A stretch of 58,776 bases of DNA, from contig JAHHHS010000041.1 in NCBI GenBank assembly GCA_019359215.1, positions 1 through 58,776 on the forward strand, given 5' to 3'. Numbering within the stretch: position 1 is the first letter of the stretch; every line of letters begins with the position of its first letter. Made by a program: the position numbers and the translations under genes. A model generated the notes under the pieces. The model was not told the DNA's origin. It worked only from the letters and a program-made list of their open reading frames with translations, and ran no database searches. Origin of the DNA: Nostoc indistinguendum CM1-VF10. GTDB lineage: Bacteria > Cyanobacteriota > Cyanobacteriia > Cyanobacteriales > Nostocaceae. Shown piece by piece: positions 43,967-52,918 of this stretch.

Positions 43967-45007
43967 ATGGTTAAAAATTTTACAGGTAAGCGCCCAATTA
44001 TCATTACTCACCGAGGCGCTAGTGGTTATCGTCCAGAACACACTTTAGCTGCCTATGAATTAGCGATGCCTGCGGCGGGCTGCGCCTACGCGCTGGGCGC
44101 TGATTATATTGAACCAGACTTAGTTTCCACCAAAGATGGTATTTTAATTGCTCGTCACGAAAACGAAATTTCGGAAACTACTGATATTGCTAATCATGCA
44201 GAATTTGCTCATCGACGAACCAGCAAAGTAATCGATGGAGAATCGAAAACAGGTTGGTTTACTGAAGATTTTACTCTGGCAGAACTGAAAACACTACGAG
44301 CCAAAGAGCGAATTGGGCAACTGCGATCGCAAAATACCGCCTATGATGGACTCTTAGAAATTCCTACGCTGCAAGAAATAATCGATTTAGTTAAGGTTAA
44401 AACTGCCGAAATTAATCGTGCGATCGGCATTTACCCAGAAACTAAACACCCAACTTACTTTAAATCTATTGGGTTAGCCTTAGAAGAACCTCTACTTAAA
44501 ACTTTGACAGCCAATGGTTATCAGGGAGCTAATGCACCTGTTTTTATTCAGTCTTTTGAAGTAAGTAATTTACAAGATTTATCTACAAAGACAGATTTAC
44601 CTCTGGTGCAGTTGCTGAATAACAGTGGTAAACCTTATGATTTTATCGTTAGTGGCGATGAACGCACATATGCAGATTTAGTCACTGTATCAGGTTTAGA
44701 AGAAATTGCTAAATATGCACAGGCGGTTGGCGTTCATAAAAATTTACTGGTTCCTAGAGACAGCAGTGGTAAATTGCGTAGACGCAAAGCGGCTTGTCGC
44801 CAGACATCGCCTACATCTTTAGTCATTGATGCTCATGCGGCTGGTTTGCTGGTTCATGTCTGGACTTTCCGCAATGAAGACTGTTTTTTGCCACTAGACT
44901 TTCAAGGAAATCCCCAAGGGGAATATGAACTATTTTTCAGCTTAGGTGTTGATGGCGTATTTAGTGACTACCCGGATACGGCAGCTTACCACGCCACTAT
45001 TAAGTGA
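43967..45007 (+). CDS. glpQ: Glycerophosphodiester phosphodiesterase with repeat inserts
   Basis: 346 aa. Hydrolyses glycerophosphodiesters to sn-glycerol-3-phosphate and an alcohol. Catalytic start ITHRGASGYRPEHTLAAYE (HRG and the E/H pair), then GADYIEPDLVSTKDGILIARHE with metal-binding E and D, ETKHPTYF, HVWTFRNED and VDGVFSDYPD. There is no signal peptide, so it may be cytoplasmic. Two segments look foreign: MPAAGCAYA between YELA and LGADYIEPD (44063-44089), and LRRRKAACRQTSP near 44773-44811. Both are encoded by a G/C palindromic repeat, in frame. All catalytic residues remain. Confidence 0.9.
   Translation: MVKNFTGKRPIIITHRGASGYRPEHTLAAYELAMPAAGCAYALGADYIEPDLVSTKDGILIARHENEISETTDIANHAEFAHRRTSKVIDGESKTGWFTEDFTLAELKTLRAKERIGQLRSQNTAYDGLLEIPTLQEIIDLVKVKTAEINRAIGIYPETKHPTYFKSIGLALEEPLLKTLTANGYQGANAPVFIQSFEVSNLQDLSTKTDLPLVQLLNNSGKPYDFIVSGDERTYADLVTVSGLEEIAKYAQAVGVHKNLLVPRDSSGKLRRRKAACRQTSPTSLVIDAHAAGLLVHVWTFRNEDCFLPLDFQGNPQGEYELFFSLGVDGVFSDYPDTAAYHATIK
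44063..44089 (+). repeat. In-frame palindromic repeat insert 1 in glpQ
   Basis: GCGATGCCTGCGGCGGGCTG then CGCCTAC. It is GC-rich and adds about nine residues between the first catalytic helix and the metal-binding strand of GlpQ. Confidence 0.7.
44773..44811 (+). repeat. In-frame palindromic repeat insert 2 in glpQ
   Basis: GCGTAGACGCAAAGCGGC, then TTGTCGCCAGACATCGCC. The reverse complement starts GGCGATGTCTGGCGACAAGC, the dispersed Nostoc repeat family also seen at 38110 and 52690. It encodes a basic loop (RRRKAACRQ) before the IDAHAAGL helix. Confidence 0.7.
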
Positions 45008-45045
45008 TAACTTATTAGGGGAACAGAAAATTACGGAAAAGTAAG

Positions 45046-46173
45046 ATGCTTTTACTTAAGTGGAAATCCTGTATAACAGCAATAACCTTGACCGCAATCA
45101 GTCTTACTGCATCCAAGTCAGCATTGGCGGTATCTCTATACTCAGTTACTGACTTAGGGAGTCTTACAGGAGAAACCTTCAGTTACGCTACAGACATCAA
45201 TGACTCAGGTGAGGTAGCCATTAATTCTTCGGGGCGCTCTTTTTTTTACAGCAATGGTTCACTTCAAGAAATTAGTCCCCTACCTGGGGATAATCAACTT
45301 GCAGTGGAGAGTATCAATAACTTGGGACAAGTAGTTGGTAATTCGGTTGATAATAATAACTTTACTGGAAATAACCCTTTCCTATACAGCAATGGCATTA
45401 CCCAACCACTCCCTATCCAAGACGCTATTCCTTATGCTATTAACGATCGCACCCAAGTAGTAGGGGGAGCGGTCGGACTTGGTCCCTTTTTATACAGTGA
45501 TGGTATAGCAAGCAGTATAGGAACTCCTGGTACTGTTGCCTACGGTTTAAATAACTTGGGACAAGTAGTAGGTATTCTCAATTCAAGCACAGCTTTTCTG
45601 TACGAAAACGGCCAAACTACTAATTTGGGAACTCTGCCAGGTGACGGGTACAGTTCAGCAGAGGATATTAATGACTTAGGACAAGTGGTAGGTAGTTCTG
45701 GACTTACTGGAATAGATGATAGTCGTGCTTTTCTTTACAGTTCTAGCATGGGACTCCAAGACCTCGGTAGGTTACGTCCTACAGATTTGTTCAGTGTTCC
45801 TTTGGGAATCAATAATTTAGGTCAAGTAGTCGGGTTTTCTGGCACTAACACTGACTTTTTTGCACCTAATGGCGATGGTTTGCGGGCTTTTCTTTATAGT
45901 GATAACACTCTGTACGATCTAAATGACTTGATTGCTCCTGGTTCAGACGCTGGCTTTACTTTAACAAGAGCATCTGCCATTAATATTAATGGGCAAATTG
46001 TAGGTAGCGGTGCAGTTAATGGTGAATTACGCGCCTTCCTCTTGACGCCAACCTCATCTGTATGTGTACCTGAACCAACTTCAGGCGTTCCTATTTTGTC
46101 GTTCGGTGCTGTTGTAACTTTATTTGCAGCACTCAAGGGCAAACGTAACTCTAGCAGTGCATTCATACAATAA
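45046..46173 (+). CDS. Secreted HAF-repeat protein with PEP-CTERM sorting signal
   Basis: 375 aa. Signal peptide MLLLKWKSCITAITLTAISL with cleavage near SALA-VS. The mature part is built of about six HAF-type repeats (INDSGEVAINSSG, INNLGQVVGNS, LNNLGQVVGI, INDLGQVVGSSG, INNLGQVVGFSG, ININGQIVGSG, each preceded by AFLYS). The C-terminus is a PEP-CTERM tail: VPEPTSG, a hydrophobic stretch (VPILSFGAVVTLFAAL) and basic KGKR. Such tails are cut by exosortase; no exosortase gene is in the window. The likely place is the cell surface or extracellular matrix. Confidence 0.82.
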   Translation: MLLLKWKSCITAITLTAISLTASKSALAVSLYSVTDLGSLTGETFSYATDINDSGEVAINSSGRSFFYSNGSLQEISPLPGDNQLAVESINNLGQVVGNSVDNNNFTGNNPFLYSNGITQPLPIQDAIPYAINDRTQVVGGAVGLGPFLYSDGIASSIGTPGTVAYGLNNLGQVVGILNSSTAFLYENGQTTNLGTLPGDGYSSAEDINDLGQVVGSSGLTGIDDSRAFLYSSSMGLQDLGRLRPTDLFSVPLGINNLGQVVGFSGTNTDFFAPNGDGLRAFLYSDNTLYDLNDLIAPGSDAGFTLTRASAININGQIVGSGAVNGELRAFLLTPTSSVCVPEPTSGVPILSFGAVVTLFAALKGKRNSSSAFIQ

Positions 46174-46181
46174 CTAATCCG

Positions 46182-46243
46182 GCAAGTCCCCATCTTCTCC
46201 ACGAGACGCTACGCGAACAAGGTACTCCTAAGATGGGGATTGC
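46182..46243. terminator. Long hairpin enclosing a palindromic repeat
   Basis: GCAAGTCCCCATCTT (46182-46196) pairs with AAGATGGGGATTGC (46230-46243) with one bulge. The loop holds a Nostoc G/C repeat (ACGAGACGCTACGCG). It sits between the converging PEP-CTERM and methyltransferase genes, where it could stop transcription from both sides, although neither side has a strong T-run. Confidence 0.55.
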
Positions 46244-46259
46244 ATAAGCGTATTTGTTT

Positions 46260-46988
46260 TCACAAACTAGTCATAACCTGAGCCAATTGATTAGATAAAT
46301 CAACTACAGAATCTTGGCATTTGTTAAATAAAACCCCAGCTAGAAAATAATAATCGCCAGAATAAAATGCCATGTTGTTTTTTCGGAGTTCTTCTATGTG
46401 GTTCTTTACCTTAGGATCAGAGCTATAGTAGCCGAACTGTAAAGGTAATACCATAAAATTTTGAACACAATATCCATTTTGCTTTGCTAGGTTCAGCGTA
46501 CTTGTTGGATTAGAAAAACTAGATATTAAAACCAACACATTTTCGTAACCTAACGACAAAAGATCGTTGGTAACTGTGGCTCCATCCACGCCCCCAAATA
46601 AGAGTGGCATATAAATATCATTATCTGGAGCCGGGAGATAGGGCGGATTGGCTACAAGATACTCGGCATCGGGTTGAGAAGAATTAAACAAAGATGAATT
46701 ATGAATTATATATTTATTAGTGAGATTATATTCATCGATAGTTGAATTTGCAACTTTCCATGCAGAGGTATTTAATTCAAATCCCTGGATGATGCCATCG
46801 AAGTTGTTTCTTAATAATGAATTAATTACAGGACTGCCATCTCCTGAGCCAAACTCCACAATAGATTCATAATTTTTACAATTTCTGAGAACAAAATTTT
46901 CTAAACAGTTTGAGTAAAAATTAGATTCTTCAGGACAAAAAAAGATATCTTTCATTTGACTGCACTTCAATGTGTAAGGTATAATCAA
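46260..46988 (-). CDS. SAM-dependent methyltransferase (NPPY type)
   Basis: 242 aa. Motif I SIVEFGSGDGSPV near residue 40, motif II with acidic GFELN, and motif IV YLVANPPYLPAP (NPPY), which marks enzymes that methylate an amide or exocyclic amino nitrogen (HemK/PrmC, N6-adenine or related). The protein is more AT-rich than its neighbours and lacks the HemK N-terminal helical domain. The substrate is unknown. It is a single gene with about 180 non-coding bases on its 5' side. Confidence 0.75.
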   Translation of the reverse strand: MIIPYTLKCSQMKDIFFCPEESNFYSNCLENFVLRNCKNYESIVEFGSGDGSPVINSLLRNNFDGIIQGFELNTSAWKVANSTIDEYNLTNKYIIHNSSLFNSSQPDAEYLVANPPYLPAPDNDIYMPLLFGGVDGATVTNDLLSLGYENVLVLISSFSNPTSTLNLAKQNGYCVQNFMVLPLQFGYYSSDPKVKNHIEELRKNNMAFYSGDYYFLAGVLFNKCQDSVVDLSNQLAQVMTSL

Positions 46989-47170
46989 TGTAATAAGAGG
47001 TTATTTAATATCTTAATATCAAGTAAATAAATAACCCTTCCTTTAGTAAAGAAGTCTTTACTAAATAAATCGCATTGTAGATAGATTAGCAATACAATGA
47101 TTTAGAAATGTGAAATTATAAATGTCAGAAATAATCTGGCATTTTTTAATTTCTAATTGTTTTAGATTTC

Positions 47171-48328
47171 TTAGATAAGCCAGCCAGCTTGTTCTGCTTT
47201 ACATATTGCTCGCACAACAGCACTACCTGCGCGATCGCTCATGAGTTTTTGCTGATCGTACCCAAGCACTAATTCCCATGCATCATTGGGATATCGCTCT
47301 GCTAATGGCAAAGCTACATCATCTAACATCCAACGACCGTGGCGTTCATCTTCCCTGATGTGTAGTTCCCAGTAACCCACCGCTACTTCTGGGAGTCCCA
47401 GTCGTTGCGCCGCCATCATATAATTTTTGTAAACCGCAGGGCCAGCCACTTCAAAATAGGTCAAACCGCCGCTATAACGCAAGAAATAGCGTTTGCGTTC
47501 AGTCACCAGAAAATTATGATTGGTAGAAGCCAAAACTTCCCAAGGTACTAAATCGAAATATGCCTCTGGTTCAGTGTTCATTCCAAACTCAGCAAGCATT
47601 TGGGCAAAAAATGTAGAGTGCTTGCGAGATAAACGACCATTGCCGTATTCTTCTATTAGTACTCGCATCAGGGTACACTGGACTTCATTAGCAACACCGC
47701 CCAGAATGCGGGAAAGATGACTAGCTTCAACCAAGCCATCAAAGGAGCCGATCGCTAGCAGATGACGGTAACCAGCTTCAGTCATTTCCTCACGAATGTA
47801 GCGGCTACTCTCCGACAAAAGCGGATCTAAATCGACAGATGTGCGCTCAATTAGCGCTTGTTTTACATCCAATTGTTGCAGTGCAGCCACATCTAGTTGT
47901 GCCAGTTCCCACTTTTGCCAAGCAGCTTCAATTTGGTCACGACATGAGCACAAGTAAAGCGATCGCTCATTCGTATAGTGCCGCAAATCGTCGTACCAAA
48001 ACAGCTTTAGCCGATTAATTCGATAAAGTACCCGCTGGAGAAAACGGTGAGCCTGTTCATCAGAGCGATCGTTTTTATAGGCGGCGCGAATTGCCCTTGA
48101 GAGCGCCTGTTCAAACTCACTAGCTATTGCAGGTTTTACATCTAGTTGATGATCCAAATCCTCCATTGCTAGCAGTTCTATAAATTGCTCCTCAGCACGG
48201 TCGTACTTGGTAATCGTTCCCTCTTCTGTTTGCATGCTGTTTTTCGCAGCCCCAGCGTTAGGAAATATAACTAAATTACTTTGCATGGAATCTTCGGTAG
48301 CTTTGGAAAAGTGAGAAATTAGTTTCAC
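47171..48328 (-). CDS. Iron-containing redox enzyme (haem-oxygenase-like fold)
   Basis: 385 aa, helical. The C-terminal half carries HSTFFAQMLAEFGMNTEPEAYF, then VGYWELHIREDERHGRWMLDDVALPL. The E/H/D/H spacing matches metal-binding haem-oxygenase-like diiron proteins (Haem_oxygenas_2). The N-terminal 150 residues are helical and charged. Start either 48328 or the Met at 48286. The chemistry may be oxidative cleavage or another oxygen-dependent step on an amino acid or lipid; the substrate cannot be named. It is isolated from ftsI by a repeat-filled gap. Confidence 0.7.
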   Translation of the reverse strand: MKLISHFSKATEDSMQSNLVIFPNAGAAKNSMQTEEGTITKYDRAEEQFIELLAMEDLDHQLDVKPAIASEFEQALSRAIRAAYKNDRSDEQAHRFLQRVLYRINRLKLFWYDDLRHYTNERSLYLCSCRDQIEAAWQKWELAQLDVAALQQLDVKQALIERTSVDLDPLLSESSRYIREEMTEAGYRHLLAIGSFDGLVEASHLSRILGGVANEVQCTLMRVLIEEYGNGRLSRKHSTFFAQMLAEFGMNTEPEAYFDLVPWEVLASTNHNFLVTERKRYFLRYSGGLTYFEVAGPAVYKNYMMAAQRLGLPEVAVGYWELHIREDERHGRWMLDDVALPLAERYPNDAWELVLGYDQQKLMSDRAGSAVVRAICKAEQAGWLI

Positions 48329-48412
48329 CTCTAGTACTTAACTTCCCACACGAGTAGCTTTCTGTACCTCTTTCTTTGGTTATAAAGAAAAATTAAGTCT
48401 AGAGGAACAAAG

Positions 48413-48500
48413 AGAAGGGGCATTGGGCATTGGGCATTGATCAATAACTAATAGTTTTTCTTCCCCTGCTCCCCCTGCTCCCGCTGCCCCCCTGCCTCCA
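48413..48500. repeat. Heptamer and C-rich repeat between genes
   Basis: Three GGGCATT/TGGGCAT units (48419-48440), a short AT-rich spacer, then CCCCTGCTCCCCCTGCTCCC. Same two-part layout as insert 1 in cobN but in the opposite orientation and outside a gene. Confidence 0.75.
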
Positions 48501-48504
48501 CTCC

Positions 48505-50343
48505 CTACGGCGCTTTCTTCTGTTCCTCGATCGCCTTACTTGGCGGAATCTCCTCAAGAGGAATCAATGCTTCGATCACCGACTTTACAATTGGGGCGGC
48601 GACAGTAGAACCATAGGCACTTTCTCCTTTTGGCTCATCCACCAGTGCAAACACTACATACCGAGGAGATTCCACTGGCAAAATGGCCACGAAACTGGTC
48701 ATTCTAGCACCCTTGATATAGCCACCATTAGGACTAGCTTTTTGGGCTGTACCAGTTTTACCAGCAATACGATATCCGGGAATTTGTGCCGGCTTCCCAC
48801 TGCCTTCATCAACAACAGTTTCCATCATTTCCACAACCTTTTGGGCTGTTGCGGCTGAAAAAATTTGGCGTGGGATGGTGCGAGTGGGTGAATCATGCAT
48901 TTGCCCTTTAGTATCAATCAACCCCTGCACCACATGAGGTGTGACCAACTTACCGCCATTAGCTAAAGCACCGTGCATTTGCACTAGCTGTAACGGTGTC
49001 ATGGAAAAGCCTTGCCCAAAGGAAGTAGTAGCTGGTTCAATTGGTGAAGCGATAAATTCTTCTTGACTTTTGAGCCGTCCACCAACTTCAAAAGGTAAAT
49101 CTGTATCAACTTTTTGTCCTAACCCTAAGCGTTCTAGCCAGTTGTAGTAGATTGAAGGCTTTAAGCGTTGGATAATTTGCACCATGCCAATGTTGCTGGA
49201 ATATTGCAAAATCTGAGCGATGCTGATTCGCCCATAACCATTATTCATCGCATTTTTGATGGTGTAATTAGCTACTCGAACAGAACCGGAGTCATTAAAC
49301 ATATCATCTGGTTTGATGACGCCATTTTCTAGAGCGATCGCCACATTCAAAGGCTTAAAAGTTGATCCTGGTTCATAAAGATCCGCTACCGTCCAGTTTT
49401 TAAATAGCGAGATATTAGCTTTAGCATATTCATTAGGGTTATAGGTAGGCTGAGAAACGAGGGCGAGTAAAGAACCATCCAGCGCATCCATGACAATTAC
49501 CGCCCCACGTTTAGCGTTAAACTTTTCCATCTGTTGTTTGAGCGCAACGCGGGCAATTCGTTGCAGACGGCTATCAATAGTGAGTTTTAATCGCAAATCA
49601 TCAAAATGCAAAAAACCTTCGGGCGCATGATTCGGCATCAGCGCCCCACTACCATCGCGACTGAGCCGCACTGTTTGCACAGGACGTTCTAGTAACTTCT
49701 CTTGAGAGTATTCCACCCCTGCTTGACCACGACGGTCAAGATTCACATAGCCCACCACATCAGAAACCAAATCGTCTGGCGGATAAAATCGCGAGTATTT
49801 TTGAATTAACTCCAAGCCATTTAAGCGCAAAGCAGTCACGCGATCAATAATTTCTTCGGGCAGAGCTGGGTCAAGTATAATTCCGCTTTTTTTGCTTTGA
49901 AAAGTTTTCACCAAGTCAGCAGTATCTTTTGCCAATATTGGGGCAAGTCGCTCTGCTATCTCTTCATTAGATTTCTCAAACAGCTTGGGATGAGCATACA
50001 AAATATATACTGGACGGTCAATTGCCAACAGATTACTATTGCGATCTACCACCGGGCGACGGGGCATAAAAGGTCGCAAATTCACCATTTGCTGGTTTCG
50101 TGCCTGCTGCGTTAACTTTGGCCCCTTGACAATTTGTAGGTTATACAAATTGACACCCAACCCTAACCCTGCTGCCATTAATAGACCCCATACTACAAAG
50201 AGTCGGGACTTGGTGTTGGATGTTTGGTCTTGGATACTAGAGGCAAGTCTCCCCAAAAACCCTCGTTTAGAACCCTTTTGTCGCCTGGTGAATGCTGAAT
50301 TCCGAAACTTTCTGAATTTTGTTCTGCTTGGTGATTTTTGCAT
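48505..50343 (-). CDS. ftsI: Penicillin-binding protein 2 / FtsI transpeptidase
   Basis: About 612 aa from the ATG at 50343; the longer frame begins with TTG. Septal peptidoglycan cross-linking enzyme. One N-terminal membrane helix (LFVVWGLLMAAGLGLGVNLY), a PBP dimerisation domain, then the transpeptidase with the three active-site motifs: STFK (Ser at about 327), SSN in QYSSNIGMV, and KTG (about 529-531) in IAGKTGTAQKASPNGGY. No PASTA domains. A gene for an FtsL-like protein lies just upstream on the same strand, the usual divisome pairing. The 3' end is rich in Lys/Pro. Confidence 0.93.
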   Translation of the reverse strand: MQKSPSRTKFRKFRNSAFTRRQKGSKRGFLGRLASSIQDQTSNTKSRLFVVWGLLMAAGLGLGVNLYNLQIVKGPKLTQQARNQQMVNLRPFMPRRPVVDRNSNLLAIDRPVYILYAHPKLFEKSNEEIAERLAPILAKDTADLVKTFQSKKSGIILDPALPEEIIDRVTALRLNGLELIQKYSRFYPPDDLVSDVVGYVNLDRRGQAGVEYSQEKLLERPVQTVRLSRDGSGALMPNHAPEGFLHFDDLRLKLTIDSRLQRIARVALKQQMEKFNAKRGAVIVMDALDGSLLALVSQPTYNPNEYAKANISLFKNWTVADLYEPGSTFKPLNVAIALENGVIKPDDMFNDSGSVRVANYTIKNAMNNGYGRISIAQILQYSSNIGMVQIIQRLKPSIYYNWLERLGLGQKVDTDLPFEVGGRLKSQEEFIASPIEPATTSFGQGFSMTPLQLVQMHGALANGGKLVTPHVVQGLIDTKGQMHDSPTRTIPRQIFSAATAQKVVEMMETVVDEGSGKPAQIPGYRIAGKTGTAQKASPNGGYIKGARMTSFVAILPVESPRYVVFALVDEPKGESAYGSTVAAPIVKSVIEALIPLEEIPPSKAIEEQKKAP

Positions 50344-50405
50344 TGCCTTACTCAGTAGCAAATTGCTTTTCGGAATCAAAAATTAGTTACTCTCAACTCC
50401 TAACC

Positions 50406-51104
50406 TTAATATCCCAATGGCGAGAGTGTTTGCTCTTGCGTTTGAGAATTTGGCGTTGTGTTAGACGATGCTGGCTTAGGATTATGAGATGCAGGAGGCA
50501 AGAAAATCATCCCTTGAGGAGTCGGCGATACCAGCCCTGTTGTTGATTGTTCTGCTTCCTCAGCCATTTTATTTGTTAGCGTTGCGTTGGTTGTCGTTAA
50601 CAGCCGCTCATGACGTTGGAGTTTTTGCAGTCTGCTATATGACTTACTCCAAAGCTCTTGAGAATATACCGTCCAGCCGTAAACAGCAAGTGTCGATGCT
50701 ACTAACAAGAACGCCAAAACTGTCGAATAACGATGAAAGGTGTACAAGCGTAGCAACCATAAAGGTGCCGCTCCAGAATTAGGCATTATGGGAAGGCGAA
50801 GAAAACCTACCCTTGGAGTTTTCTGGTTTCTACTCGACTGCTCATTGAGATTTAGCAGTTGTTGTCTACCCAACTCTTTCACCTGTTTGGGTATAACTGC
50901 CTCATTTGTGGGAGAAACCGCTAGATTTTTCGAGGAACGCTGTCGTCTTTGAGAGGATACTGGTGCAGCTTGGGCAGTTGGTGTAGGAGAGCTTTGTGCT
51001 GTTGATTCGGTACGCGCAGAGCGTCGCCTCCCTAAAGAAAGGATAGAATCTCGCCGGAACCAAGTACCCTTTTTAGAAACAGGAGATTTACGAGCAATTA
51101 CCAT
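50406..51104 (-). CDS. FtsL-like single-pass protein
   Basis: 232 aa. A basic, Ser/Arg/Gln-rich cytoplasmic N-terminus (about 1-125), one membrane helix (YSTVLAFLLVASTLAVYGWTV, about 130-150), then a short helical segment (LWSKSYSRLQKLQRHERLLTT) that could form a coiled coil, and a Pro/Thr/Ser/Gln-rich tail. Size apart, this topology and the position directly upstream of ftsI fit FtsL of the divisome. Sequence similarity to FtsL is too low to be sure. The gene is 62 bases from the ftsI start. Confidence 0.6.
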   Translation of the reverse strand: MVIARKSPVSKKGTWFRRDSILSLGRRRSARTESTAQSSPTPTAQAAPVSSQRRQRSSKNLAVSPTNEAVIPKQVKELGRQQLLNLNEQSSRNQKTPRVGFLRLPIMPNSGAAPLWLLRLYTFHRYSTVLAFLLVASTLAVYGWTVYSQELWSKSYSRLQKLQRHERLLTTTNATLTNKMAEEAEQSTTGLVSPTPQGMIFLPPASHNPKPASSNTTPNSQTQEQTLSPLGY

Positions 51105-51607
51105 AATTTTTTTTAGATTGGAAATACTGTACTTTAGATTGATTGTCTTAATTGCCTGTTTTTGCTTAGGTTAAAATTCCCTTCTGTGCAACAAGTACAC
51201 ATCAACAGACTACACCCTTTTAAATGTGCTAATAGGTAGCTATAGCAATCTTTGCATCCTCTAGATATTGCAATCTTGCAATTAGCGATTAGCAACTGGA
51301 CGGATTGCCTTTTAGATATTGCACCTAAAGTATGGCAATGCAGGGTAGCAAGGTGCAATACTTCAGAAAAAAATAAAATTTTTTGCTATGATAGCTTGGT
51401 TTGCTAGAAAATTCGGTAATTTCCGTTTTCCTCTCAAGTTAAGAGAAACTAATCAGATGGCTGTATGATACCTAATCCGAAAAAGAATACCCCAAAAGAT
51501 TGTTTTTTTTAGTATGTAATCTCCCAATATTAAAAAAAAGCAATAAATACGGTATCGTATTCAACAGGTGAAAAATTGTTCTAGCCACAATTGGTGAAAG
51601 AGGAGTT
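51105..51607. other. Intergenic region between divergent ftsL-like and lipoprotein genes
   Basis: 503 bases with promoters for both directions. A block rich in ATTGCA/TTGCAA words (51250-51360) forms imperfect repeats, followed by an AT-rich stretch with TATGAT near 51390. No gene is supported. Confidence 0.4.
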
Positions 51608-51793
51608 ATGAAAACAAAAATCTTTGGTTTGGCTGTAATGTTAAGTCTGGCTACAGTTCTCGGAGCCTGTGAAGGCGGTGGTGGCGGTACTGGTACTACT
51701 ACTCCAGGTGGTACTACAGGTGAACCAACTGATGCACCTGCTGCAACTCCGGCAGTTACTCCGGCAGTTACTCCCGCAGCTACTCCTAAATAA
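51608..51793 (+). CDS. Small lipoprotein
   Basis: 61 aa. A signal peptide (KIFGLAVMLSLATVLGAC) with a lipobox LGAC, so Cys20 should be lipidated. The mature part is a Gly run (EGGGGGTG), a Thr/Gly stretch, and a low-complexity tail of AATPAVTPAVTPAATP units. GAGGAG precedes the ATG. It is a membrane-tethered disordered peptide; function unknown. Confidence 0.75.
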   Translation: MKTKIFGLAVMLSLATVLGACEGGGGGTGTTTPGGTTGEPTDAPAATPAVTPAVTPAATPK

Positions 51794-52273
51794 GGCATCA
51801 ATCAGCTTTAGTTTAAATTATGCCCAAGACAACTTAGCAACAACGCCTGTCACCACATAGCTTGAATTACATTAGATTCACGTAAAAATCTATGTTTTTC
51901 TATTGGTGTATCAGGAACTGGAGTTGGCTCAAATATCAGCTAAGTAGGGCAGTAAGTAAAGGACACTGGTTATGAGAGTTACCTCTTCAACCATGTGTCC
52001 ACCTGAAATCCTCGGCTGACCGAACCTTGTTTGACATCAAAAGGATTTGAGTTCTGTAAATCTAAGCCATCTTGTGGGCAAAGTACTTCTCTGATTTAGT
52101 ATTTGAAATGACTTAGACTCCTTAGTTTTGATAGGGCAAAACAATTCATCGCGATCGCTGGCAATTGCTCAAGAACATTCCCTGTAGTCTATTCTGTATT
52201 AGGAGAGACTTGGTGATGTCTATTGATATTGCCAGATTTTTATTGGAAAAATTTATAAGTTTGGCAATTGGGC
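51794..52273. other. Intergenic region without recognised features
   Basis: 480 bases. A single HIP1-type site (GCGATCGC near 52151). I see no gene, RNA or insertion remnant. Confidence 0.4.
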
Positions 52274-52606
52274 ATGGGGAGAGTTAAAGCCAGAAAAACA
52301 GCAAAATTACTGTGCTTAATTGTAATTATTGCAACTTTTTTTGTATTAAATACTTATTGGGAATCAGCAGTAATAGCATTACCACCACCAGAGGATACAC
52401 CAGAAGAAATATTACGCACTAAGATTATCATAGAAGCGCGATCGCCTGTTGATGGAAGTTTCCTAACAGCTGCCGAATATATTCAGTTACAAGCGCAGCT
52501 CCAACTTGCCCCGCCCCCAAAACTAGACCCCAAAATTCGGGATCAGGTTTTCTTGCTTCGTATACGTAAAACCTTACTTCAGTTATTTCCATTTTTAAAT
52601 TTTTAA
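52274..52606 (+). CDS. Small membrane-anchored or secreted protein of unknown function
   Basis: About 110 aa from the ATG at 52274; the frame itself opens with a TTG two codons earlier. A basic start (GRVKARKTAK) and hydrophobic helix (LLCLIVIIATFFVLNTYW) serve as signal or anchor. The rest has ALPPPEDTPEEILRTKIIIEARSP and AEYIQLQAQLQLAPPPKLDPKIRD. The pattern of EARSPVDG and LTAAEYxxLQ recurs in cyanobacterial hypothetical proteins, to my recollection. No function can be given. The next gene on the same strand, glgB, is 312 bases away. Confidence 0.6.
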   Translation: MGRVKARKTAKLLCLIVIIATFFVLNTYWESAVIALPPPEDTPEEILRTKIIIEARSPVDGSFLTAAEYIQLQAQLQLAPPPKLDPKIRDQVFLLRIRKTLLQLFPFLNF

Positions 52607-52659
52607 TAAATTACTTAAAGATTAAAACTTAAAAGCTTTCCCCATACTCAATACTTCTC

Positions 52660-52815
52660 TACCAGAAGCTGCGCCCTAAGCGTACTCTTAGGTCGAAGCA
52701 AGCTACGCGTAGCGTCTCTAAGAGTTGCTATGCCGCAGGCTTTACGACTTACCTGGACTTCACTCGGCACAGGTCGCTCAGTATACGTGTCCAATGCCCA
52801 ATGTCCCATTCTGAT
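52660..52815. repeat. Composite G/C palindromic repeat
   Basis: Contains AAGCGTACTCTTAGG, AAGCTACGCGTAGCG, CTCTAAGAG and GCCGCAGGC, then CCAATGCCCAATG. These are pieces of the palindromic families that also interrupt glpQ, the IS1 transposase and cobN. It fills most of the gap before glgB. Confidence 0.65.
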
Positions 52816-52918
52816 GTAGGATAACGGTGGCGACAAAATTGCAAATAAATGTAAAGAATATATATAGATATTAAAAAAGTAGATTTAGTCAATCACGTTA
52901 TTACACTTAGGTAGCTTC

